Positions 1-7,010 of a stretch of 13,666 bases of DNA are shown here, piece after piece. The stretch comes from Verrucomicrobiota bacterium (GTDB lineage Bacteria > Verrucomicrobiota > Verrucomicrobiia > Methylacidiphilales > Verrucolacustridaceae). The stretch is taken from NCBI GenBank assembly GCA_010025475.1, contig RGTE01000020.1:1-13666 (forward strand). The letters are read 5' to 3'. The position numbers and the translations under genes are program-made. Each line of letters begins with the position of its first letter. Positions within the stretch are counted from its first letter, which is position 1. The notes under the pieces are model-generated. The model was not told where the DNA came from, did no database searches, and worked only from the letters and a program-made list of their open reading frames with translations.

Positions 1-1
1 T

Positions 2-1486
2 TTAAACCGCAAGGACTTCGTGGAGGCCCATGAAAAGGCCATGAAGGGCATGGCAACCCACATCGGCAAAGTTCCATTATTGATGGGGGGCATTGAGACG
101 TTCAAGGGCAAGGACGGAAAGCCGCTGCACAATTCCGCGTTTCTTTTGCAGCAAAAAAAGAAACGGGTGGTGGCGCGGAAGGCGTTGCTGCCGACCTATG
201 ACGTATTCGACGAGGACCGTTATTTCGAGCCCGGGGAAAGCTCTGAGCCGATCCAGCTGGGCAAGACCAGGGTGGGGGTCACCATCTGCGAGGATATCTG
301 GAACGACGAGGATGTTTGGCCGATGCGTCGCTACCGGCGGGATCCGGTGCGGGAGCTGATGAAAAAAAGGATCGATTTTTTGATCAACCTCTCTGCCTCC
401 CCGTGGAACCTGGATAAGGAAAAAACGCGGTATCGGCTTCTTCGGGAAGTGGCAGTGCGGAGCAAGATTCCGGTGGTGCAGGTGAATGCGGTCGGAGGCA
501 ATGACGAACTGGTTTTTGATGGGCAAAGTCTGGTGGTGGGCAAAAAAGGGGGGGTCATCGGTCAGGGGGCGGCTTTCATCGAGCAGTCCTGGGTGGTGGA
601 TCTTCAGGGAAAAGAGTCCCAGCCGAGTTGGGCTCCTGCGGAGGAGCAGGTTTACCGGGCGTTGGTGCTCGGCACACGGGACTATCTGCGGAAATGCGGT
701 TTTCACGAAGTCGTGTTGGGACTGAGTGGCGGCATCGACAGCGCCCTGACCGCGGTGATTGCGGCGGACGCCTTGGGGCCCGACAAGGTCCTGGGAGTTG
801 CCCTGCCCAGCCGTTTTTCGAGCGAGGGAAGCGTCAAGGACGCCGAGGCTTTGGCCCAGCGCCTGAAGATCCGTTTTCTGAAAATTCCGATCGAGAACTC
901 CTTTCAGGCGATGCTGGCCTCCCTGGTTCCGGCCCGGGGCGGGAAGACGGGGGGATTGACGGAAGAGAACCTGCAGTCGCGACTGCGGGGCGTGATCCTG
1001 ATGGCGATTTCCAACGAGACAGGCCGCTTGCTCCTGACCACCGGTAACAAGAGCGAGTTGGCCGTGGGTTACTGCACCCTATACGGGGACATGTGCGGGG
1101 CCTTGGCGGTGATCGCCGATGTGCCCAAGACGATGGTCTACAAAATTACCCGCTGGGTGAACCGGGAAAGGGAGATCATACCGAAATCCAGCATTGAGAA
1201 AGCGCCGAGCGCCGAGCTTCGTCCCAACCAGACGGATCAGGACAGCCTGCCTCCCTATGAGGAGCTGGACCGAATTTTGGAAAGTTACGTGGTCAACGAG
1301 GGTTCGATCGGAGCGATGGCCAAGAAGGGAATTTCCAAAAAGACGGCACAAGAGATCGTCCGGAAAATCGACCTCTCCGAATACAAAAGACGGCAGGCGG
1401 CTCCGGGATTGAAGGTCACGACGAAGGCGTTTGGGGTGGGAAGAAGGATGCCGATTGCCCAGAAGTTTGATCCGAGGGCGGCATAG
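2..1486 (+). CDS. nadE: Glutamine-dependent NAD+ synthetase, 5' end missing
   Basis: Makes NAD+ from deamido-NAD+, ATP and the ammonia released from glutamine, the last step of NAD synthesis in the cytoplasm. The frame is open from base 2 (LNRKDFVEAHE...), so the gene enters from outside the window; the GTG at 20 is internal. An N-terminal nitrilase-type glutaminase domain is followed by the synthetase domain. Counting from the Val at base 20, the catalytic Lys is K54 in KALLPTYDVFDEDRYF and the nucleophile is C90 in GVTICEDIWND. The third catalytic residue, a Glu, should lie in the missing N-terminus. The ATP PP-loop SGGIDS is at bases 725-742, and TTGNKSELAVGYCTLYGD further on is typical of the synthetase domain. 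About 50 residues seem to be missing compared with full-length relatives. The stop is TAG at 1484. It converges on the sulfotransferase gene across a palindrome. Confidence 0.96.
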   Translation, partial: LNRKDFVEAHEKAMKGMATHIGKVPLLMGGIETFKGKDGKPLHNSAFLLQQKKKRVVARKALLPTYDVFDEDRYFEPGESSEPIQLGKTRVGVTICEDIWNDEDVWPMRRYRRDPVRELMKKRIDFLINLSASPWNLDKEKTRYRLLREVAVRSKIPVVQVNAVGGNDELVFDGQSLVVGKKGGVIGQGAAFIEQSWVVDLQGKESQPSWAPAEEQVYRALVLGTRDYLRKCGFHEVVLGLSGGIDSALTAVIAADALGPDKVLGVALPSRFSSEGSVKDAEALAQRLKIRFLKIPIENSFQAMLASLVPARGGKTGGLTEENLQSRLRGVILMAISNETGRLLLTTGNKSELAVGYCTLYGDMCGALAVIADVPKTMVYKITRWVNREREIIPKSSIEKAPSAELRPNQTDQDSLPPYEELDRILESYVVNEGSIGAMAKKGISKKTAQEIVRKIDLSEYKRRQAAPGLKVTTKAFGVGRRMPIAQKFDPRAA

Positions 1487-1492
1487 TTTCCG

Positions 1493-1576
1493 CTGTTCGT
1501 TTATGCGTAGGTTTACGCTTACGAAACTCTGAGACTCAAATTTCGCGTAAACGTAATCGTCAACGTAAACGAACAG
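1493..1576. repeat. Long imperfect palindrome built of CGNTTA-like hexamers between convergent genes
   Basis: The left arm is 1493-1526 and the right arm 1541-1576, with a loop of about 14 nt (1527-1540). The outer 11 bases of the arms pair perfectly (CTGTTCGTTTA); the middle is gapped and the inner ends are similar. Read on the minus strand, the right arm is a run of six-base units: CGTTTA, CGTTGA, CGATTA, CGTTTA. Related units occur at 7011-7034. It fills most of the gap between the stops of nadE and the sulfotransferase gene, so it could end transcription from both sides, although no T-tract follows. It could equally be a dispersed REP-like element. Confidence 0.6.
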
Positions 1577-1607
1577 ACCATGCTTTGGGTGGCAGAGCAG
1601 GTGTCTC

Positions 1608-2795
1608 TTAACGGCGCGGGGAGATGGTGAAACCGTTTCTTTTCATCATCGGACCGAGTTCGTGGCGAAGCCAGTCGGCGGAGAGGCCGAACTCTCGCAG
1701 CGAGTAACGGTGGGAGCTTTTGTATTCGAGGGATTTTTTGGCGGCGCGGGTGATCTGGGCGGAGGCCTTGGGGCTGAGAGGAATCCGGAAGTGGCGGTAA
1801 ATGGAACGGACGGTTTCTCCGGTCTTCGAGACGAGGTCGCGATATAGAATTCGAAGATATTTGGCGCGGTCAGCCCGGCCGTCTTTCTCTTCCAAATGAC
1901 GGAACCAGGCGGCGGCCAGCTCGGCGTATTCGAGCGATTCCCGGCATTTTTTGGGGAGGGAGGGGTCGATCCATTTCCACACCGGATAAAAAACGCTGAC
2001 GTGGGAGGCGATCGACTCCGCGGGGTTTCGGAGAATGGTGATGATGCGGGCGTCCGGAAACTCTTTCCGAAGGCTGAGCACGGATCCGGAGAGCTGGGTG
2101 GCTTTGGAGAGAAGGGTTTTGTTTTTTCCGTGAAGATAGAGATGGCGCTGAAGGCAGGAGCGGTAGTAGCGCATCAGCCGCCGGCGCTGGGCCTCGGGGA
2201 GGTCGTCGGAAAAGCCGGCTCCCCAAAGGAGACGCACATAAGGAAAAAGCAGATAAATAGCCTCGGTGACGAAGGTGTAGACGAAAAAGCCATCGTCCTC
2301 CTCCGGTTGGGCGAGCCGCATTTTGTGCATGTTGTCCCATCCGCCAAAGAAGCGCCGTTCGAACCAGGTGACGAGGAGGCCCAGGAAGCTGTCACGGTCC
2401 GAGCCAAGACGGGCGATTCCCAGGATGATTTTCTGGATGGTGATGCTGGGGAAAATGGTCTGGTACATCAGCACAGGCGCAAAGACCTCCCGGTTTTGGG
2501 CCAGCATTTTCTGCAGAAAGGTGGTGCCGCTCCGGGGCGGGGCGATGATAAAGACCGGTCGGCGTATTTCTTGGCGGCGAAATCCAGGGAAGAGGAGATG
2601 ATCGAGGGCGCGGCCGATGGCGACCACGATCCAGAAGGAGGAAAGCAGCAGCATAAAGAAGGTGGTAATGACCCAGCGGCGAAGCCGGAAAGGCTGTCCC
2701 AGGTAGGAATGGAAAAGGGCCCGGGAAGTTAAACCGATATTAAGATACATGGTGGGAAAGAACGGTTTTTCTAGTGGAAAAACAGATGCGGACAA
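1608..2795 (-). CDS. Sulfotransferase-family protein with N-terminal membrane segment
   Basis: Likely transfers a sulfuryl group from PAPS to an unknown acceptor. In the 395-residue reading a hydrophobic helix lies at about residues 41-62 (VITTFFMLLLSSFWIVVAIG). It is followed by the PAPS 5'-phosphosulfate loop APPRSGTT at about 85-92 and, near 250-265, RIITILRNPAESIASH, which matches the family's 3'-phosphate-binding strand and helix. The C-terminal HRYSLREFGLS segment is usual in this family (Sulfotransfer_3-like). The start chosen is TTG at 2795 because GGAGGG (minus strand, 2805-2810) sits about 10 nt upstream. An ATG at 2750 is the alternative but has no Shine-Dalgarno. Its start is only 30 bp from that of the divergent DedA gene. 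No PAPS synthesis or polysaccharide gene is near, so the substrate cannot be inferred. Confidence 0.87.
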   Translation of the reverse strand: MSASVFPLEKPFFPTMYLNIGLTSRALFHSYLGQPFRLRRWVITTFFMLLLSSFWIVVAIGRALDHLLFPGFRRQEIRRPVFIIAPPRSGTTFLQKMLAQNREVFAPVLMYQTIFPSITIQKIILGIARLGSDRDSFLGLLVTWFERRFFGGWDNMHKMRLAQPEEDDGFFVYTFVTEAIYLLFPYVRLLWGAGFSDDLPEAQRRRLMRYYRSCLQRHLYLHGKNKTLLSKATQLSGSVLSLRKEFPDARIITILRNPAESIASHVSVFYPVWKWIDPSLPKKCRESLEYAELAAAWFRHLEEKDGRADRAKYLRILYRDLVSKTGETVRSIYRHFRIPLSPKASAQITRAAKKSLEYKSSHRYSLREFGLSADWLRHELGPMMKRNGFTISPRR

Positions 2796-2825
2796 TGCAA
2801 ACCACCCTCCGCAAGGAAGCGTTCC

Positions 2826-3446
2826 ATGGATCTAGACCTTCTGATTCAAGCAGTTAGCCAGTACCGCTACCTGGCCATGTTTGGGATCCTTTTCGTTTCC
2901 GCGATGGGGGTGCCGATCCCGGAGGAGCCCTTGCTGGTGGCCAGCGGCCTTTCCGTGGGGTGGGGAAACTCCCAGTACCATTTTTCCGTGCTGGCCTGCC
3001 TCGCCGGAATTTTGGCGGGGGATATGTGGGTCTATTTTTTAGGACGCCGGGGCGGCAGGTGGTTCCTGCAAACCCGTCTTGGCTCGCTCGTTTTTTCCGA
3101 AAAAAGACAGCAGCGGATCGAGCGCCTTTATGAAAAACACGGCGCCAAGACGGTGTTTCTGGGGCGGTTCATCCCGGCCGTGCGCTTTGGTGTTTTCTTT
3201 TTTGCCGGGCGGCACCGGATGCCCATCCCGAAATTCCTGGGACTGAATGCGCTGGGGGCGATGGTCTACACGCCCCTATGGATTTGGTTAAGCGCACTGG
3301 CGGGGGAAAGATTTTCGCGTTCCGCGGCTGCCCAGAAAGCGGCCGAGGCCTGGGTGCAAAAAGGCAGCCTGATTTTAATCGGGACGGTTCTGGTGGTGAT
3401 TGCGGTGATGATTTGGGGGGCGGGGAAGAGGAAGGCCAGCCATTAG
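2826..3446 (+). CDS. DedA/VTT-family integral membrane protein
   Basis: DedA proteins are inner-membrane proteins linked to proton-driven transport and to recycling of lipid carriers such as undecaprenyl phosphate. The 206-residue length is normal. Visible family marks are the acidic re-entrant motif GVPIPEEP at about 28-35, AGDMWVYFLGR at about 64-74 with the conserved Asp, and GRFIPAVR at about 113-120 with both conserved Arg. Hydrophobic stretches lie at about 17-45, 53-72, 115-150 and 178-198, and the C-terminus is short and basic (KRKASH). The ATG at 2826 has AAGGA at 2813-2817 with 8 nt spacing. The exact substrate cannot be told from sequence. It converges on the ligase-like gene downstream. 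Confidence 0.92.
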   Translation: MDLDLLIQAVSQYRYLAMFGILFVSAMGVPIPEEPLLVASGLSVGWGNSQYHFSVLACLAGILAGDMWVYFLGRRGGRWFLQTRLGSLVFSEKRQQRIERLYEKHGAKTVFLGRFIPAVRFGVFFFAGRHRMPIPKFLGLNALGAMVYTPLWIWLSALAGERFSRSAAAQKAAEAWVQKGSLILIGTVLVVIAVMIWGAGKRKASH

Positions 3447-3462
3447 ATTCCAAGCGGTAGGT

Positions 3463-3484
3463 CCCCTGAAGAGGGATTCAGGGG
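3463..3484. terminator. Perfect 8-bp hairpin between convergent genes, possible bidirectional terminator
   Basis: CCCCTGAA (3463-3470), a six-base loop, then TTCAGGGG (3477-3484). It lies in the 49-bp gap between the DedA stop (3446) and the end of the ligase-like gene (3496). A second TTCAGGGG follows directly at 3485-3492, so the left arm has two possible partners. There is no T-run on either side, so intrinsic termination is uncertain. The position between two convergent stops favours that role. Confidence 0.5.
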
Positions 3485-3495
3485 TTCAGGGGGTT

Positions 3496-4155
3496 TCAGC
3501 GCGAAAAATTCCATTCCCGGGTGGAGTAACGATCGTGAAGGAGTTTTTCCGCCAGATCCTTCTCCTCGGCGTTTTTTTCGCCTGGCTTCCAATCGGTCTG
3601 AAGCATGCGGCCGAATTCTTTGGCCAAAAGCCCTGACAAGGCAGGGGGAACGGTTCCGGGCAAAAGAATGCTCCCTTGGTGAAGACAGCCTTGCCTGGTG
3701 CGGCGTTGGGCGGCTCCGGCCAGCTTGTTTCCTCTTCGATCCAAAACATCCTCAGGGACGGGCTTCAAAAAACAGGAGGGGTTGTCCTGCTTTGGCTGGC
3801 TGGTGGCGAGCCGACATTCCACCCCGGCGGCACGAAGTGCATCAGCCACCGCCTCGTGGATGGAGCGATAAGAGGGGATGGTTCCCGCGAGGGTCAGTGG
3901 ATGTTCGGAAGGAAGGATCAGCGTGTAGGTCAGATCCTTTCCATGTTCGACAAGGCCACCGCCGGTGTAGCGGCGGACAAAGTCGGCCCCCCGGGTGACG
4001 ACGGAGGCTTTTTGGAAGTAGCCGATGGAGACACAGGGATTTTTCCAGCCATAAATCCGAAGGATCGGGCCGCTGACATGACGGAGAAGGGATTCATCCA
4101 CGGCCATGTTTTCATAGGCGGAGGATTTTCCATCAAGGAGGAGGCGACCGCTCAC
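3496..4155 (-). CDS. Lipoate/octanoate protein ligase-like protein (LplA/LipM/LipB superfamily)
   Basis: Probably attaches lipoate or octanoate to the lysine of lipoyl domains in 2-oxoacid dehydrogenases or GcvH. The 219 residues form a single BPL_LplA_LipB catalytic domain. They show the N-terminal ENMAVDESLL helix, RIYGWKNPCVSIGYFQ, the substrate-loop motif RRYTGGGLVEH at 61-71, and GNKLAGAAQRR with the conserved catalytic-type lysine K144, followed by CLHQGSIL. It lacks the C-terminal accessory domain of E. coli LplA, so it could be an LplA catalytic subunit, a LipM-type octanoyltransferase or an amidotransferase; these cannot be separated here. The GTG at 4155 is the only upstream start allowed by the in-frame TAA a few codons before it. 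No Shine-Dalgarno is seen. The upstream stretch 4161-4197 is pyrimidine-rich on this strand. Confidence 0.85.
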   Translation of the reverse strand: MSGRLLLDGKSSAYENMAVDESLLRHVSGPILRIYGWKNPCVSIGYFQKASVVTRGADFVRRYTGGGLVEHGKDLTYTLILPSEHPLTLAGTIPSYRSIHEAVADALRAAGVECRLATSQPKQDNPSCFLKPVPEDVLDRRGNKLAGAAQRRTRQGCLHQGSILLPGTVPPALSGLLAKEFGRMLQTDWKPGEKNAEEKDLAEKLLHDRYSTREWNFSR

Positions 4156-4247
4156 GCCATGAGATTAAGATGAAAAAGAAGATGAAGAAAGAGAGGAGCG
4201 AGGATTGTGAATTGTCGGCTGGGGCCGCAACCGGATAGGCTCGGGCC

Positions 4248-4508
4248 ATGAGGTTTTTTGCCGGGCTGTGGATGCTGGTGGTGCTCTCGGGATGTGCCGG
4301 GACGGGAAACCGGGATGCCTCGATGGCGATCATTCTTACCGATGTGCCGCTGAAGGAAGCGGGTCCGAACCAGGTGACCCCAGCCACCTCGACGTTGCAC
4401 CGGGGTGACCGGGTGAGCGTCCGGCGGGTGTTGGGGGATTATGCCGAGGTGGAGACCATGGACAGGCGCCGGGGTTACGTCCCGGTGGGCGTGTTGGAAG
4501 ATCAGTAA
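4248..4508 (+). CDS. Small putative lipoprotein with bacterial SH3-like domain
   Basis: A protein of 86 residues. The N-terminus is a clear lipoprotein signal: MRFFAGLWMLVVLSGC, with lipobox LSGC and C16 as the lipidated residue. Ala at +2 suggests the outer membrane rather than retention in the inner membrane. Residues about 29-85 look like a small SH3b fold: a PLKEAGPNQVTPATSTLHRGDRVSV-type start (in pieces), then VLGDYAEVETMDRRRGYVP, the usual 'wearing' strand plus the Gly-Tyr-Val-Pro ending. SH3b domains often bind peptidoglycan or peptides, but no ligand can be named. The ATG at 4248 has no strong Shine-Dalgarno. It is followed by the thiC leader and is unlikely to share its regulation. 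Confidence 0.72.
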   Translation: MRFFAGLWMLVVLSGCAGTGNRDASMAIILTDVPLKEAGPNQVTPATSTLHRGDRVSVRRVLGDYAEVETMDRRRGYVPVGVLEDQ

Positions 4509-4552
4509 GCGCAGGAGTTGACCCAGCCCCGGAGAATTTTAGGATTTGAAAG

Positions 4553-4640
4553 TCAGGGGAGTCCGGACGGCCGGGCTGAGAGTCGGGAGCCATGGTTCCG
4601 AGACCCTAAGAACCTGAAGCGGGTCATGCCGCCGGAGGGA
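4553..4640 (+). promoter_or_regulatory. TPP riboswitch aptamer (THI element) upstream of thiC
   Basis: All conserved TPP-aptamer pieces are present in order. The 5' AGGGGA is at 4555-4560. The P3 stem GTCCGG/CCGGGC is closed by an ACGG loop (4561-4576), and the invariant CTGAGA is at 4576-4581. An extra small hairpin occupies 4582-4601 (TCGGGA with TTCCGA). ACCCTAAG at 4603-4610 closes P2 by pairing CCCT with AGGG. AACCTGA is at 4611-4617, the GCGG/CCGC stem at 4619-4632, and the 3' GGAGGGA at 4634-4640. A pairing for P1 is weak; one candidate is 4541-4552 with 4651-4659. The aptamer binds thiamine pyrophosphate, and the gene it precedes makes the thiamine pyrimidine. Confidence 0.93.
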
Positions 4641-4692
4641 GAGAGCCAATCTTTTTCCTTCCCATGAACCGTTCCAGGAAGGAGGCAGCATG
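4634..4692 (+). promoter_or_regulatory. Riboswitch expression platform with mutually exclusive hairpins over the thiC Shine-Dalgarno
   Basis: The thiC Shine-Dalgarno AAGGAGG is at 4679-4685, four bases before the ATG at 4690. The pyrimidine tract 4654-4662 pairs with 4677-4685 over nine bases, including two G-T wobbles, hiding it. The same tract (4651-4662) can instead pair with 4634-4645 over twelve continuous bases, three of them wobbles, with a five-base loop. Positions 4634-4640 are the conserved 3' strand of the aptamer, so TPP binding should free the tract to block translation. There is no T-run after the hairpins, which favours translational rather than transcriptional control. The pairing is read directly; the switching is inference. 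Confidence 0.75.
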
Positions 4693-6579
4693 ATTGCGAA
4701 GTCGGACCCCAGGATTGAAGAGTTGGACCCCATGGAAGGCATGAGGCGGGTGTATGTGAAGGGATCCCGGCCCGATCTGCGAGTGCCGTTCCGGGAAATC
4801 GAACTTCAGGCCACGCGGATGCCGGATGGGAGTCTTCAGTCCAACGACCCGGTCAGGGTCTACGACACCAGCGGGCCGTGGGGAGACCCGGATTTCGCGG
4901 CCGATGTGCGTAACGGATTGCCCACTCCCCGGGCGACGTGGATTCAGGAACGGGGGGACACCGAGATTTACGCGGGGAGACAGGTGCGACCGGAGGACAA
5001 CGGCCAAAGCAAACGGCCGGTGGCTTCCCAGGAGGAATTTCCAGGGGGCAAAAGGCAACCCCGCCGAGCCAGGCAAGGCTCCGTTTCCCAACTCCACTAC
5101 GCCCGCAAGGGGATCATCACGCCGGAGATGGAGTTTGTGGCGATCCGGGAAAACATGAAACTTCAGTCGGCCCGGGAAGCGGTGGAGATGACGTCGCAGG
5201 GGCCGCGGGACCAGCTTAAGTTCCAGCATCCCGGGCAAGCATGGGGGGCAGCGATTCCCAGGGAAATCACCCCCGAGTTCGTGCGGGACGAGGTGGCGCG
5301 GGGACGGGCCATCATCCCCGCCAATATCAACCATCCGGAACTCGAGCCGATGATCATCGGCCGGAATTTTCTGGTGAAGATCAACGCCAACATCGGCAAC
5401 AGCGCCGTGGCCTCCTCCATCGAAGAGGAGGTGGAAAAACTCCGCTGGGCGATTCGCTGGGGTGCCGACACGGTGATGGATCTTTCCACCGGGAAGAACA
5501 TTCACCGGACGAGGGAATGGATCCTCCGAAATTCCCCGGTGCCGATCGGTACGGTGCCGATTTATCAGGCCCTCGAGAAGGTGGGTGGCAAGGCAGAGGA
5601 GCTTACCTGGGAGATCTTCCGTGACACGTTGATCGAACAGGCCGAGCAGGGGGTCGACTACTTCACGATCCATGCGGGAGTTCTGCTTCGCTTCATCCCG
5701 CTGACGGCCCGGAGAATGACGGGCATCGTCAGTCGGGGCGGATCGATCATGGCCAAGTGGTGTCTCGCCCATCACCGCGAAAACTTCCTTTGGACCCATT
5801 GGGATGACATCTGCGAGATCATGGCCGCCTACGACATCAGTTTCTCGATCGGCGACGGGCTTCGGCCGGGTTCCTTGGCCGACGCCAATGACGAGGCCCA
5901 GTTTGGCGAGCTGAAGGCGCAGGGTGACCTGACCAAGCGGGCGTGGGAGCACGGGGTGCAGGTGATGAACGAGGGGCCGGGTCATGTGCCGATGCACCTG
6001 ATTCAGGAGAACATGGAGAAGCAGCTGGAGTGGTGCCACGAGGCCCCCTTTTACACGCTGGGCCCCCTGACCACGGACATTGCTCCCGGCTATGACCACA
6101 TCACGTCGGCCATCGGGGCGGCGATGATCGGCTGGTACGGGTGCGCGATGCTTTGCTACGTGACGCCGAAAGAGCACCTTGGTCTACCCAACCGGGACGA
6201 TGTGAAGGCGGGGGTAATCGCCTACAAAATCGCGGCTCATGCGGCGGACCTGGCCAAAGGGCATCCGGCAGCACAGTACCGCGACAACGCGCTCTCCAAG
6301 GCGAGGTTTGAGTTCCGCTGGCGGGACCAGTTCAACCTGGGGTTGGATCCGGTCACGGCAAGGGCCTTTCACGATGAGACGTTGCCGCAGGAAGGGGCGA
6401 AAAGCGCCCACTTCTGCTCGATGTGTGGCCCTCAATTCTGCTCGATGAAGATCACCGAGGATGTGCGGAAGTACGCTGCGCAGCAGGGAGTGAAGGAGGA
6501 GGAGGCGCTTCGGGCTGGAATGGAGCAAAAGTCGAAGGAGTTCGTGCAAAAAGGGGCCGAGGTCTACGCCAAGGGCTGA
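4690..6579 (+). CDS. thiC: Phosphomethylpyrimidine synthase ThiC
   Basis: Converts 5-aminoimidazole ribotide to hydroxymethylpyrimidine phosphate by radical-SAM chemistry, the committed step of the thiamine pyrimidine branch. The 629-residue length is normal. The C-terminal iron-sulfur motif is intact: C576, C579 and C584 in FCSMCGPQFCSMK (CX2CX4C). Other family blocks are YARKGIITPEMEFVAIREN, NANIGNSAVASSIEEEVEK, GADTVMDLSTGKNIH, FTIHAGVL, SRGGSI, SIGDGLRPGS, EGPGHVPMH and LGPLTTDIAPGYDHITSAIG. The ATG at 4690 has a strong but close Shine-Dalgarno. Expression is predicted to be shut off by TPP through the leader. No other thi gene is adjacent. The stop lies one base from the stop of the convergent EVE-domain gene. 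Confidence 0.98.
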   Translation: MIAKSDPRIEELDPMEGMRRVYVKGSRPDLRVPFREIELQATRMPDGSLQSNDPVRVYDTSGPWGDPDFAADVRNGLPTPRATWIQERGDTEIYAGRQVRPEDNGQSKRPVASQEEFPGGKRQPRRARQGSVSQLHYARKGIITPEMEFVAIRENMKLQSAREAVEMTSQGPRDQLKFQHPGQAWGAAIPREITPEFVRDEVARGRAIIPANINHPELEPMIIGRNFLVKINANIGNSAVASSIEEEVEKLRWAIRWGADTVMDLSTGKNIHRTREWILRNSPVPIGTVPIYQALEKVGGKAEELTWEIFRDTLIEQAEQGVDYFTIHAGVLLRFIPLTARRMTGIVSRGGSIMAKWCLAHHRENFLWTHWDDICEIMAAYDISFSIGDGLRPGSLADANDEAQFGELKAQGDLTKRAWEHGVQVMNEGPGHVPMHLIQENMEKQLEWCHEAPFYTLGPLTTDIAPGYDHITSAIGAAMIGWYGCAMLCYVTPKEHLGLPNRDDVKAGVIAYKIAAHAADLAKGHPAAQYRDNALSKARFEFRWRDQFNLGLDPVTARAFHDETLPQEGAKSAHFCSMCGPQFCSMKITEDVRKYAAQQGVKEEEALRAGMEQKSKEFVQKGAEVYAKG

Positions 6580-6580
6580 A

Positions 6581-6988
6581 TCAACCGCCCATTTTCAGAA
6601 GGGCCTGAAATAATTTCGGCGATACCGGCATGACGGAGAGCCGGGACTGGCGGAGGAGCAAAAGATCCCGGAAGCGCGGGTCGGCCTTGAGTTGATCGAG
6701 CGTGACGGGATTTTTCAAGGGTCGATCCACGGTTAGCTCCACCGAGGTCCAATCCTCCCCCTGGGGGGCGGTGGGATCGGGAAAAGCGGTGCGGGATACC
6801 TTGGCGGTTCCGACCACGGCCCGCTCGTCGACGCTGTGGTAATAGAGAACACGGTCTCCTTTCTTCATCCCTCGAAGAAAGTTGCGGGCCTGATAGTTGC
6901 GGACCCCGTCCCAGACGACTTTCTTTTCCTTGAGAAAACGGGAGAAGGGGTAGGTGGAGGGCTCTTGTTTGACCAGCCAGGTATTCAT
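6581..6988 (-). CDS. EVE-domain protein (PUA/YTH-like fold)
   Basis: EVE domains share the PUA/YTH fold and are thought to recognise modified bases in nucleic acids; the bacterial role is mostly unknown. From the ATG at 6988 the protein is 135 residues, the normal size of a one-domain member. It follows the family pattern: MNTWLVKQEPSTYPFSRF, then VVWDGVRNYQARNFLRGMKKGDRVLYYHS (in pieces), VVGTAKVSRTAFPD, WTSVELTVDRPL, and SRLSVMPVSP near the end. A TTG at 6997 would add three residues, but the ATG fits the family's usual start. No strong Shine-Dalgarno is seen. It stands alone, not beside restriction or other defence genes, so a housekeeping role is at least as likely as defence. Confidence 0.9.
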   Translation of the reverse strand: MNTWLVKQEPSTYPFSRFLKEKKVVWDGVRNYQARNFLRGMKKGDRVLYYHSVDERAVVGTAKVSRTAFPDPTAPQGEDWTSVELTVDRPLKNPVTLDQLKADPRFRDLLLLRQSRLSVMPVSPKLFQALLKMGG

Positions 6989-7010
6989 CAATCTCAAAAT
7001 AGCCAGTGAT

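Noticed and set aside
4151..4160. A three-codon ATG GCG TGA on the minus strand overlapping the GTG start of the ligase-like gene, which might act as a leader for reinitiation.
   Set aside because: It has no Shine-Dalgarno and such a short frame arises easily by chance; nothing else supports a role.
4624..6177. A 517-codon open frame on the minus strand opposite thiC.
   Set aside because: It is an antisense shadow of a GC-rich gene: Pro/Arg/His-rich, with no motif or domain, while thiC in the same place is complete and certain.
6581..6988. The EVE-domain gene as part of a defence island.
   Set aside because: Its neighbours are thiC and the lysine operon; no nuclease, methyltransferase or helicase is nearby.
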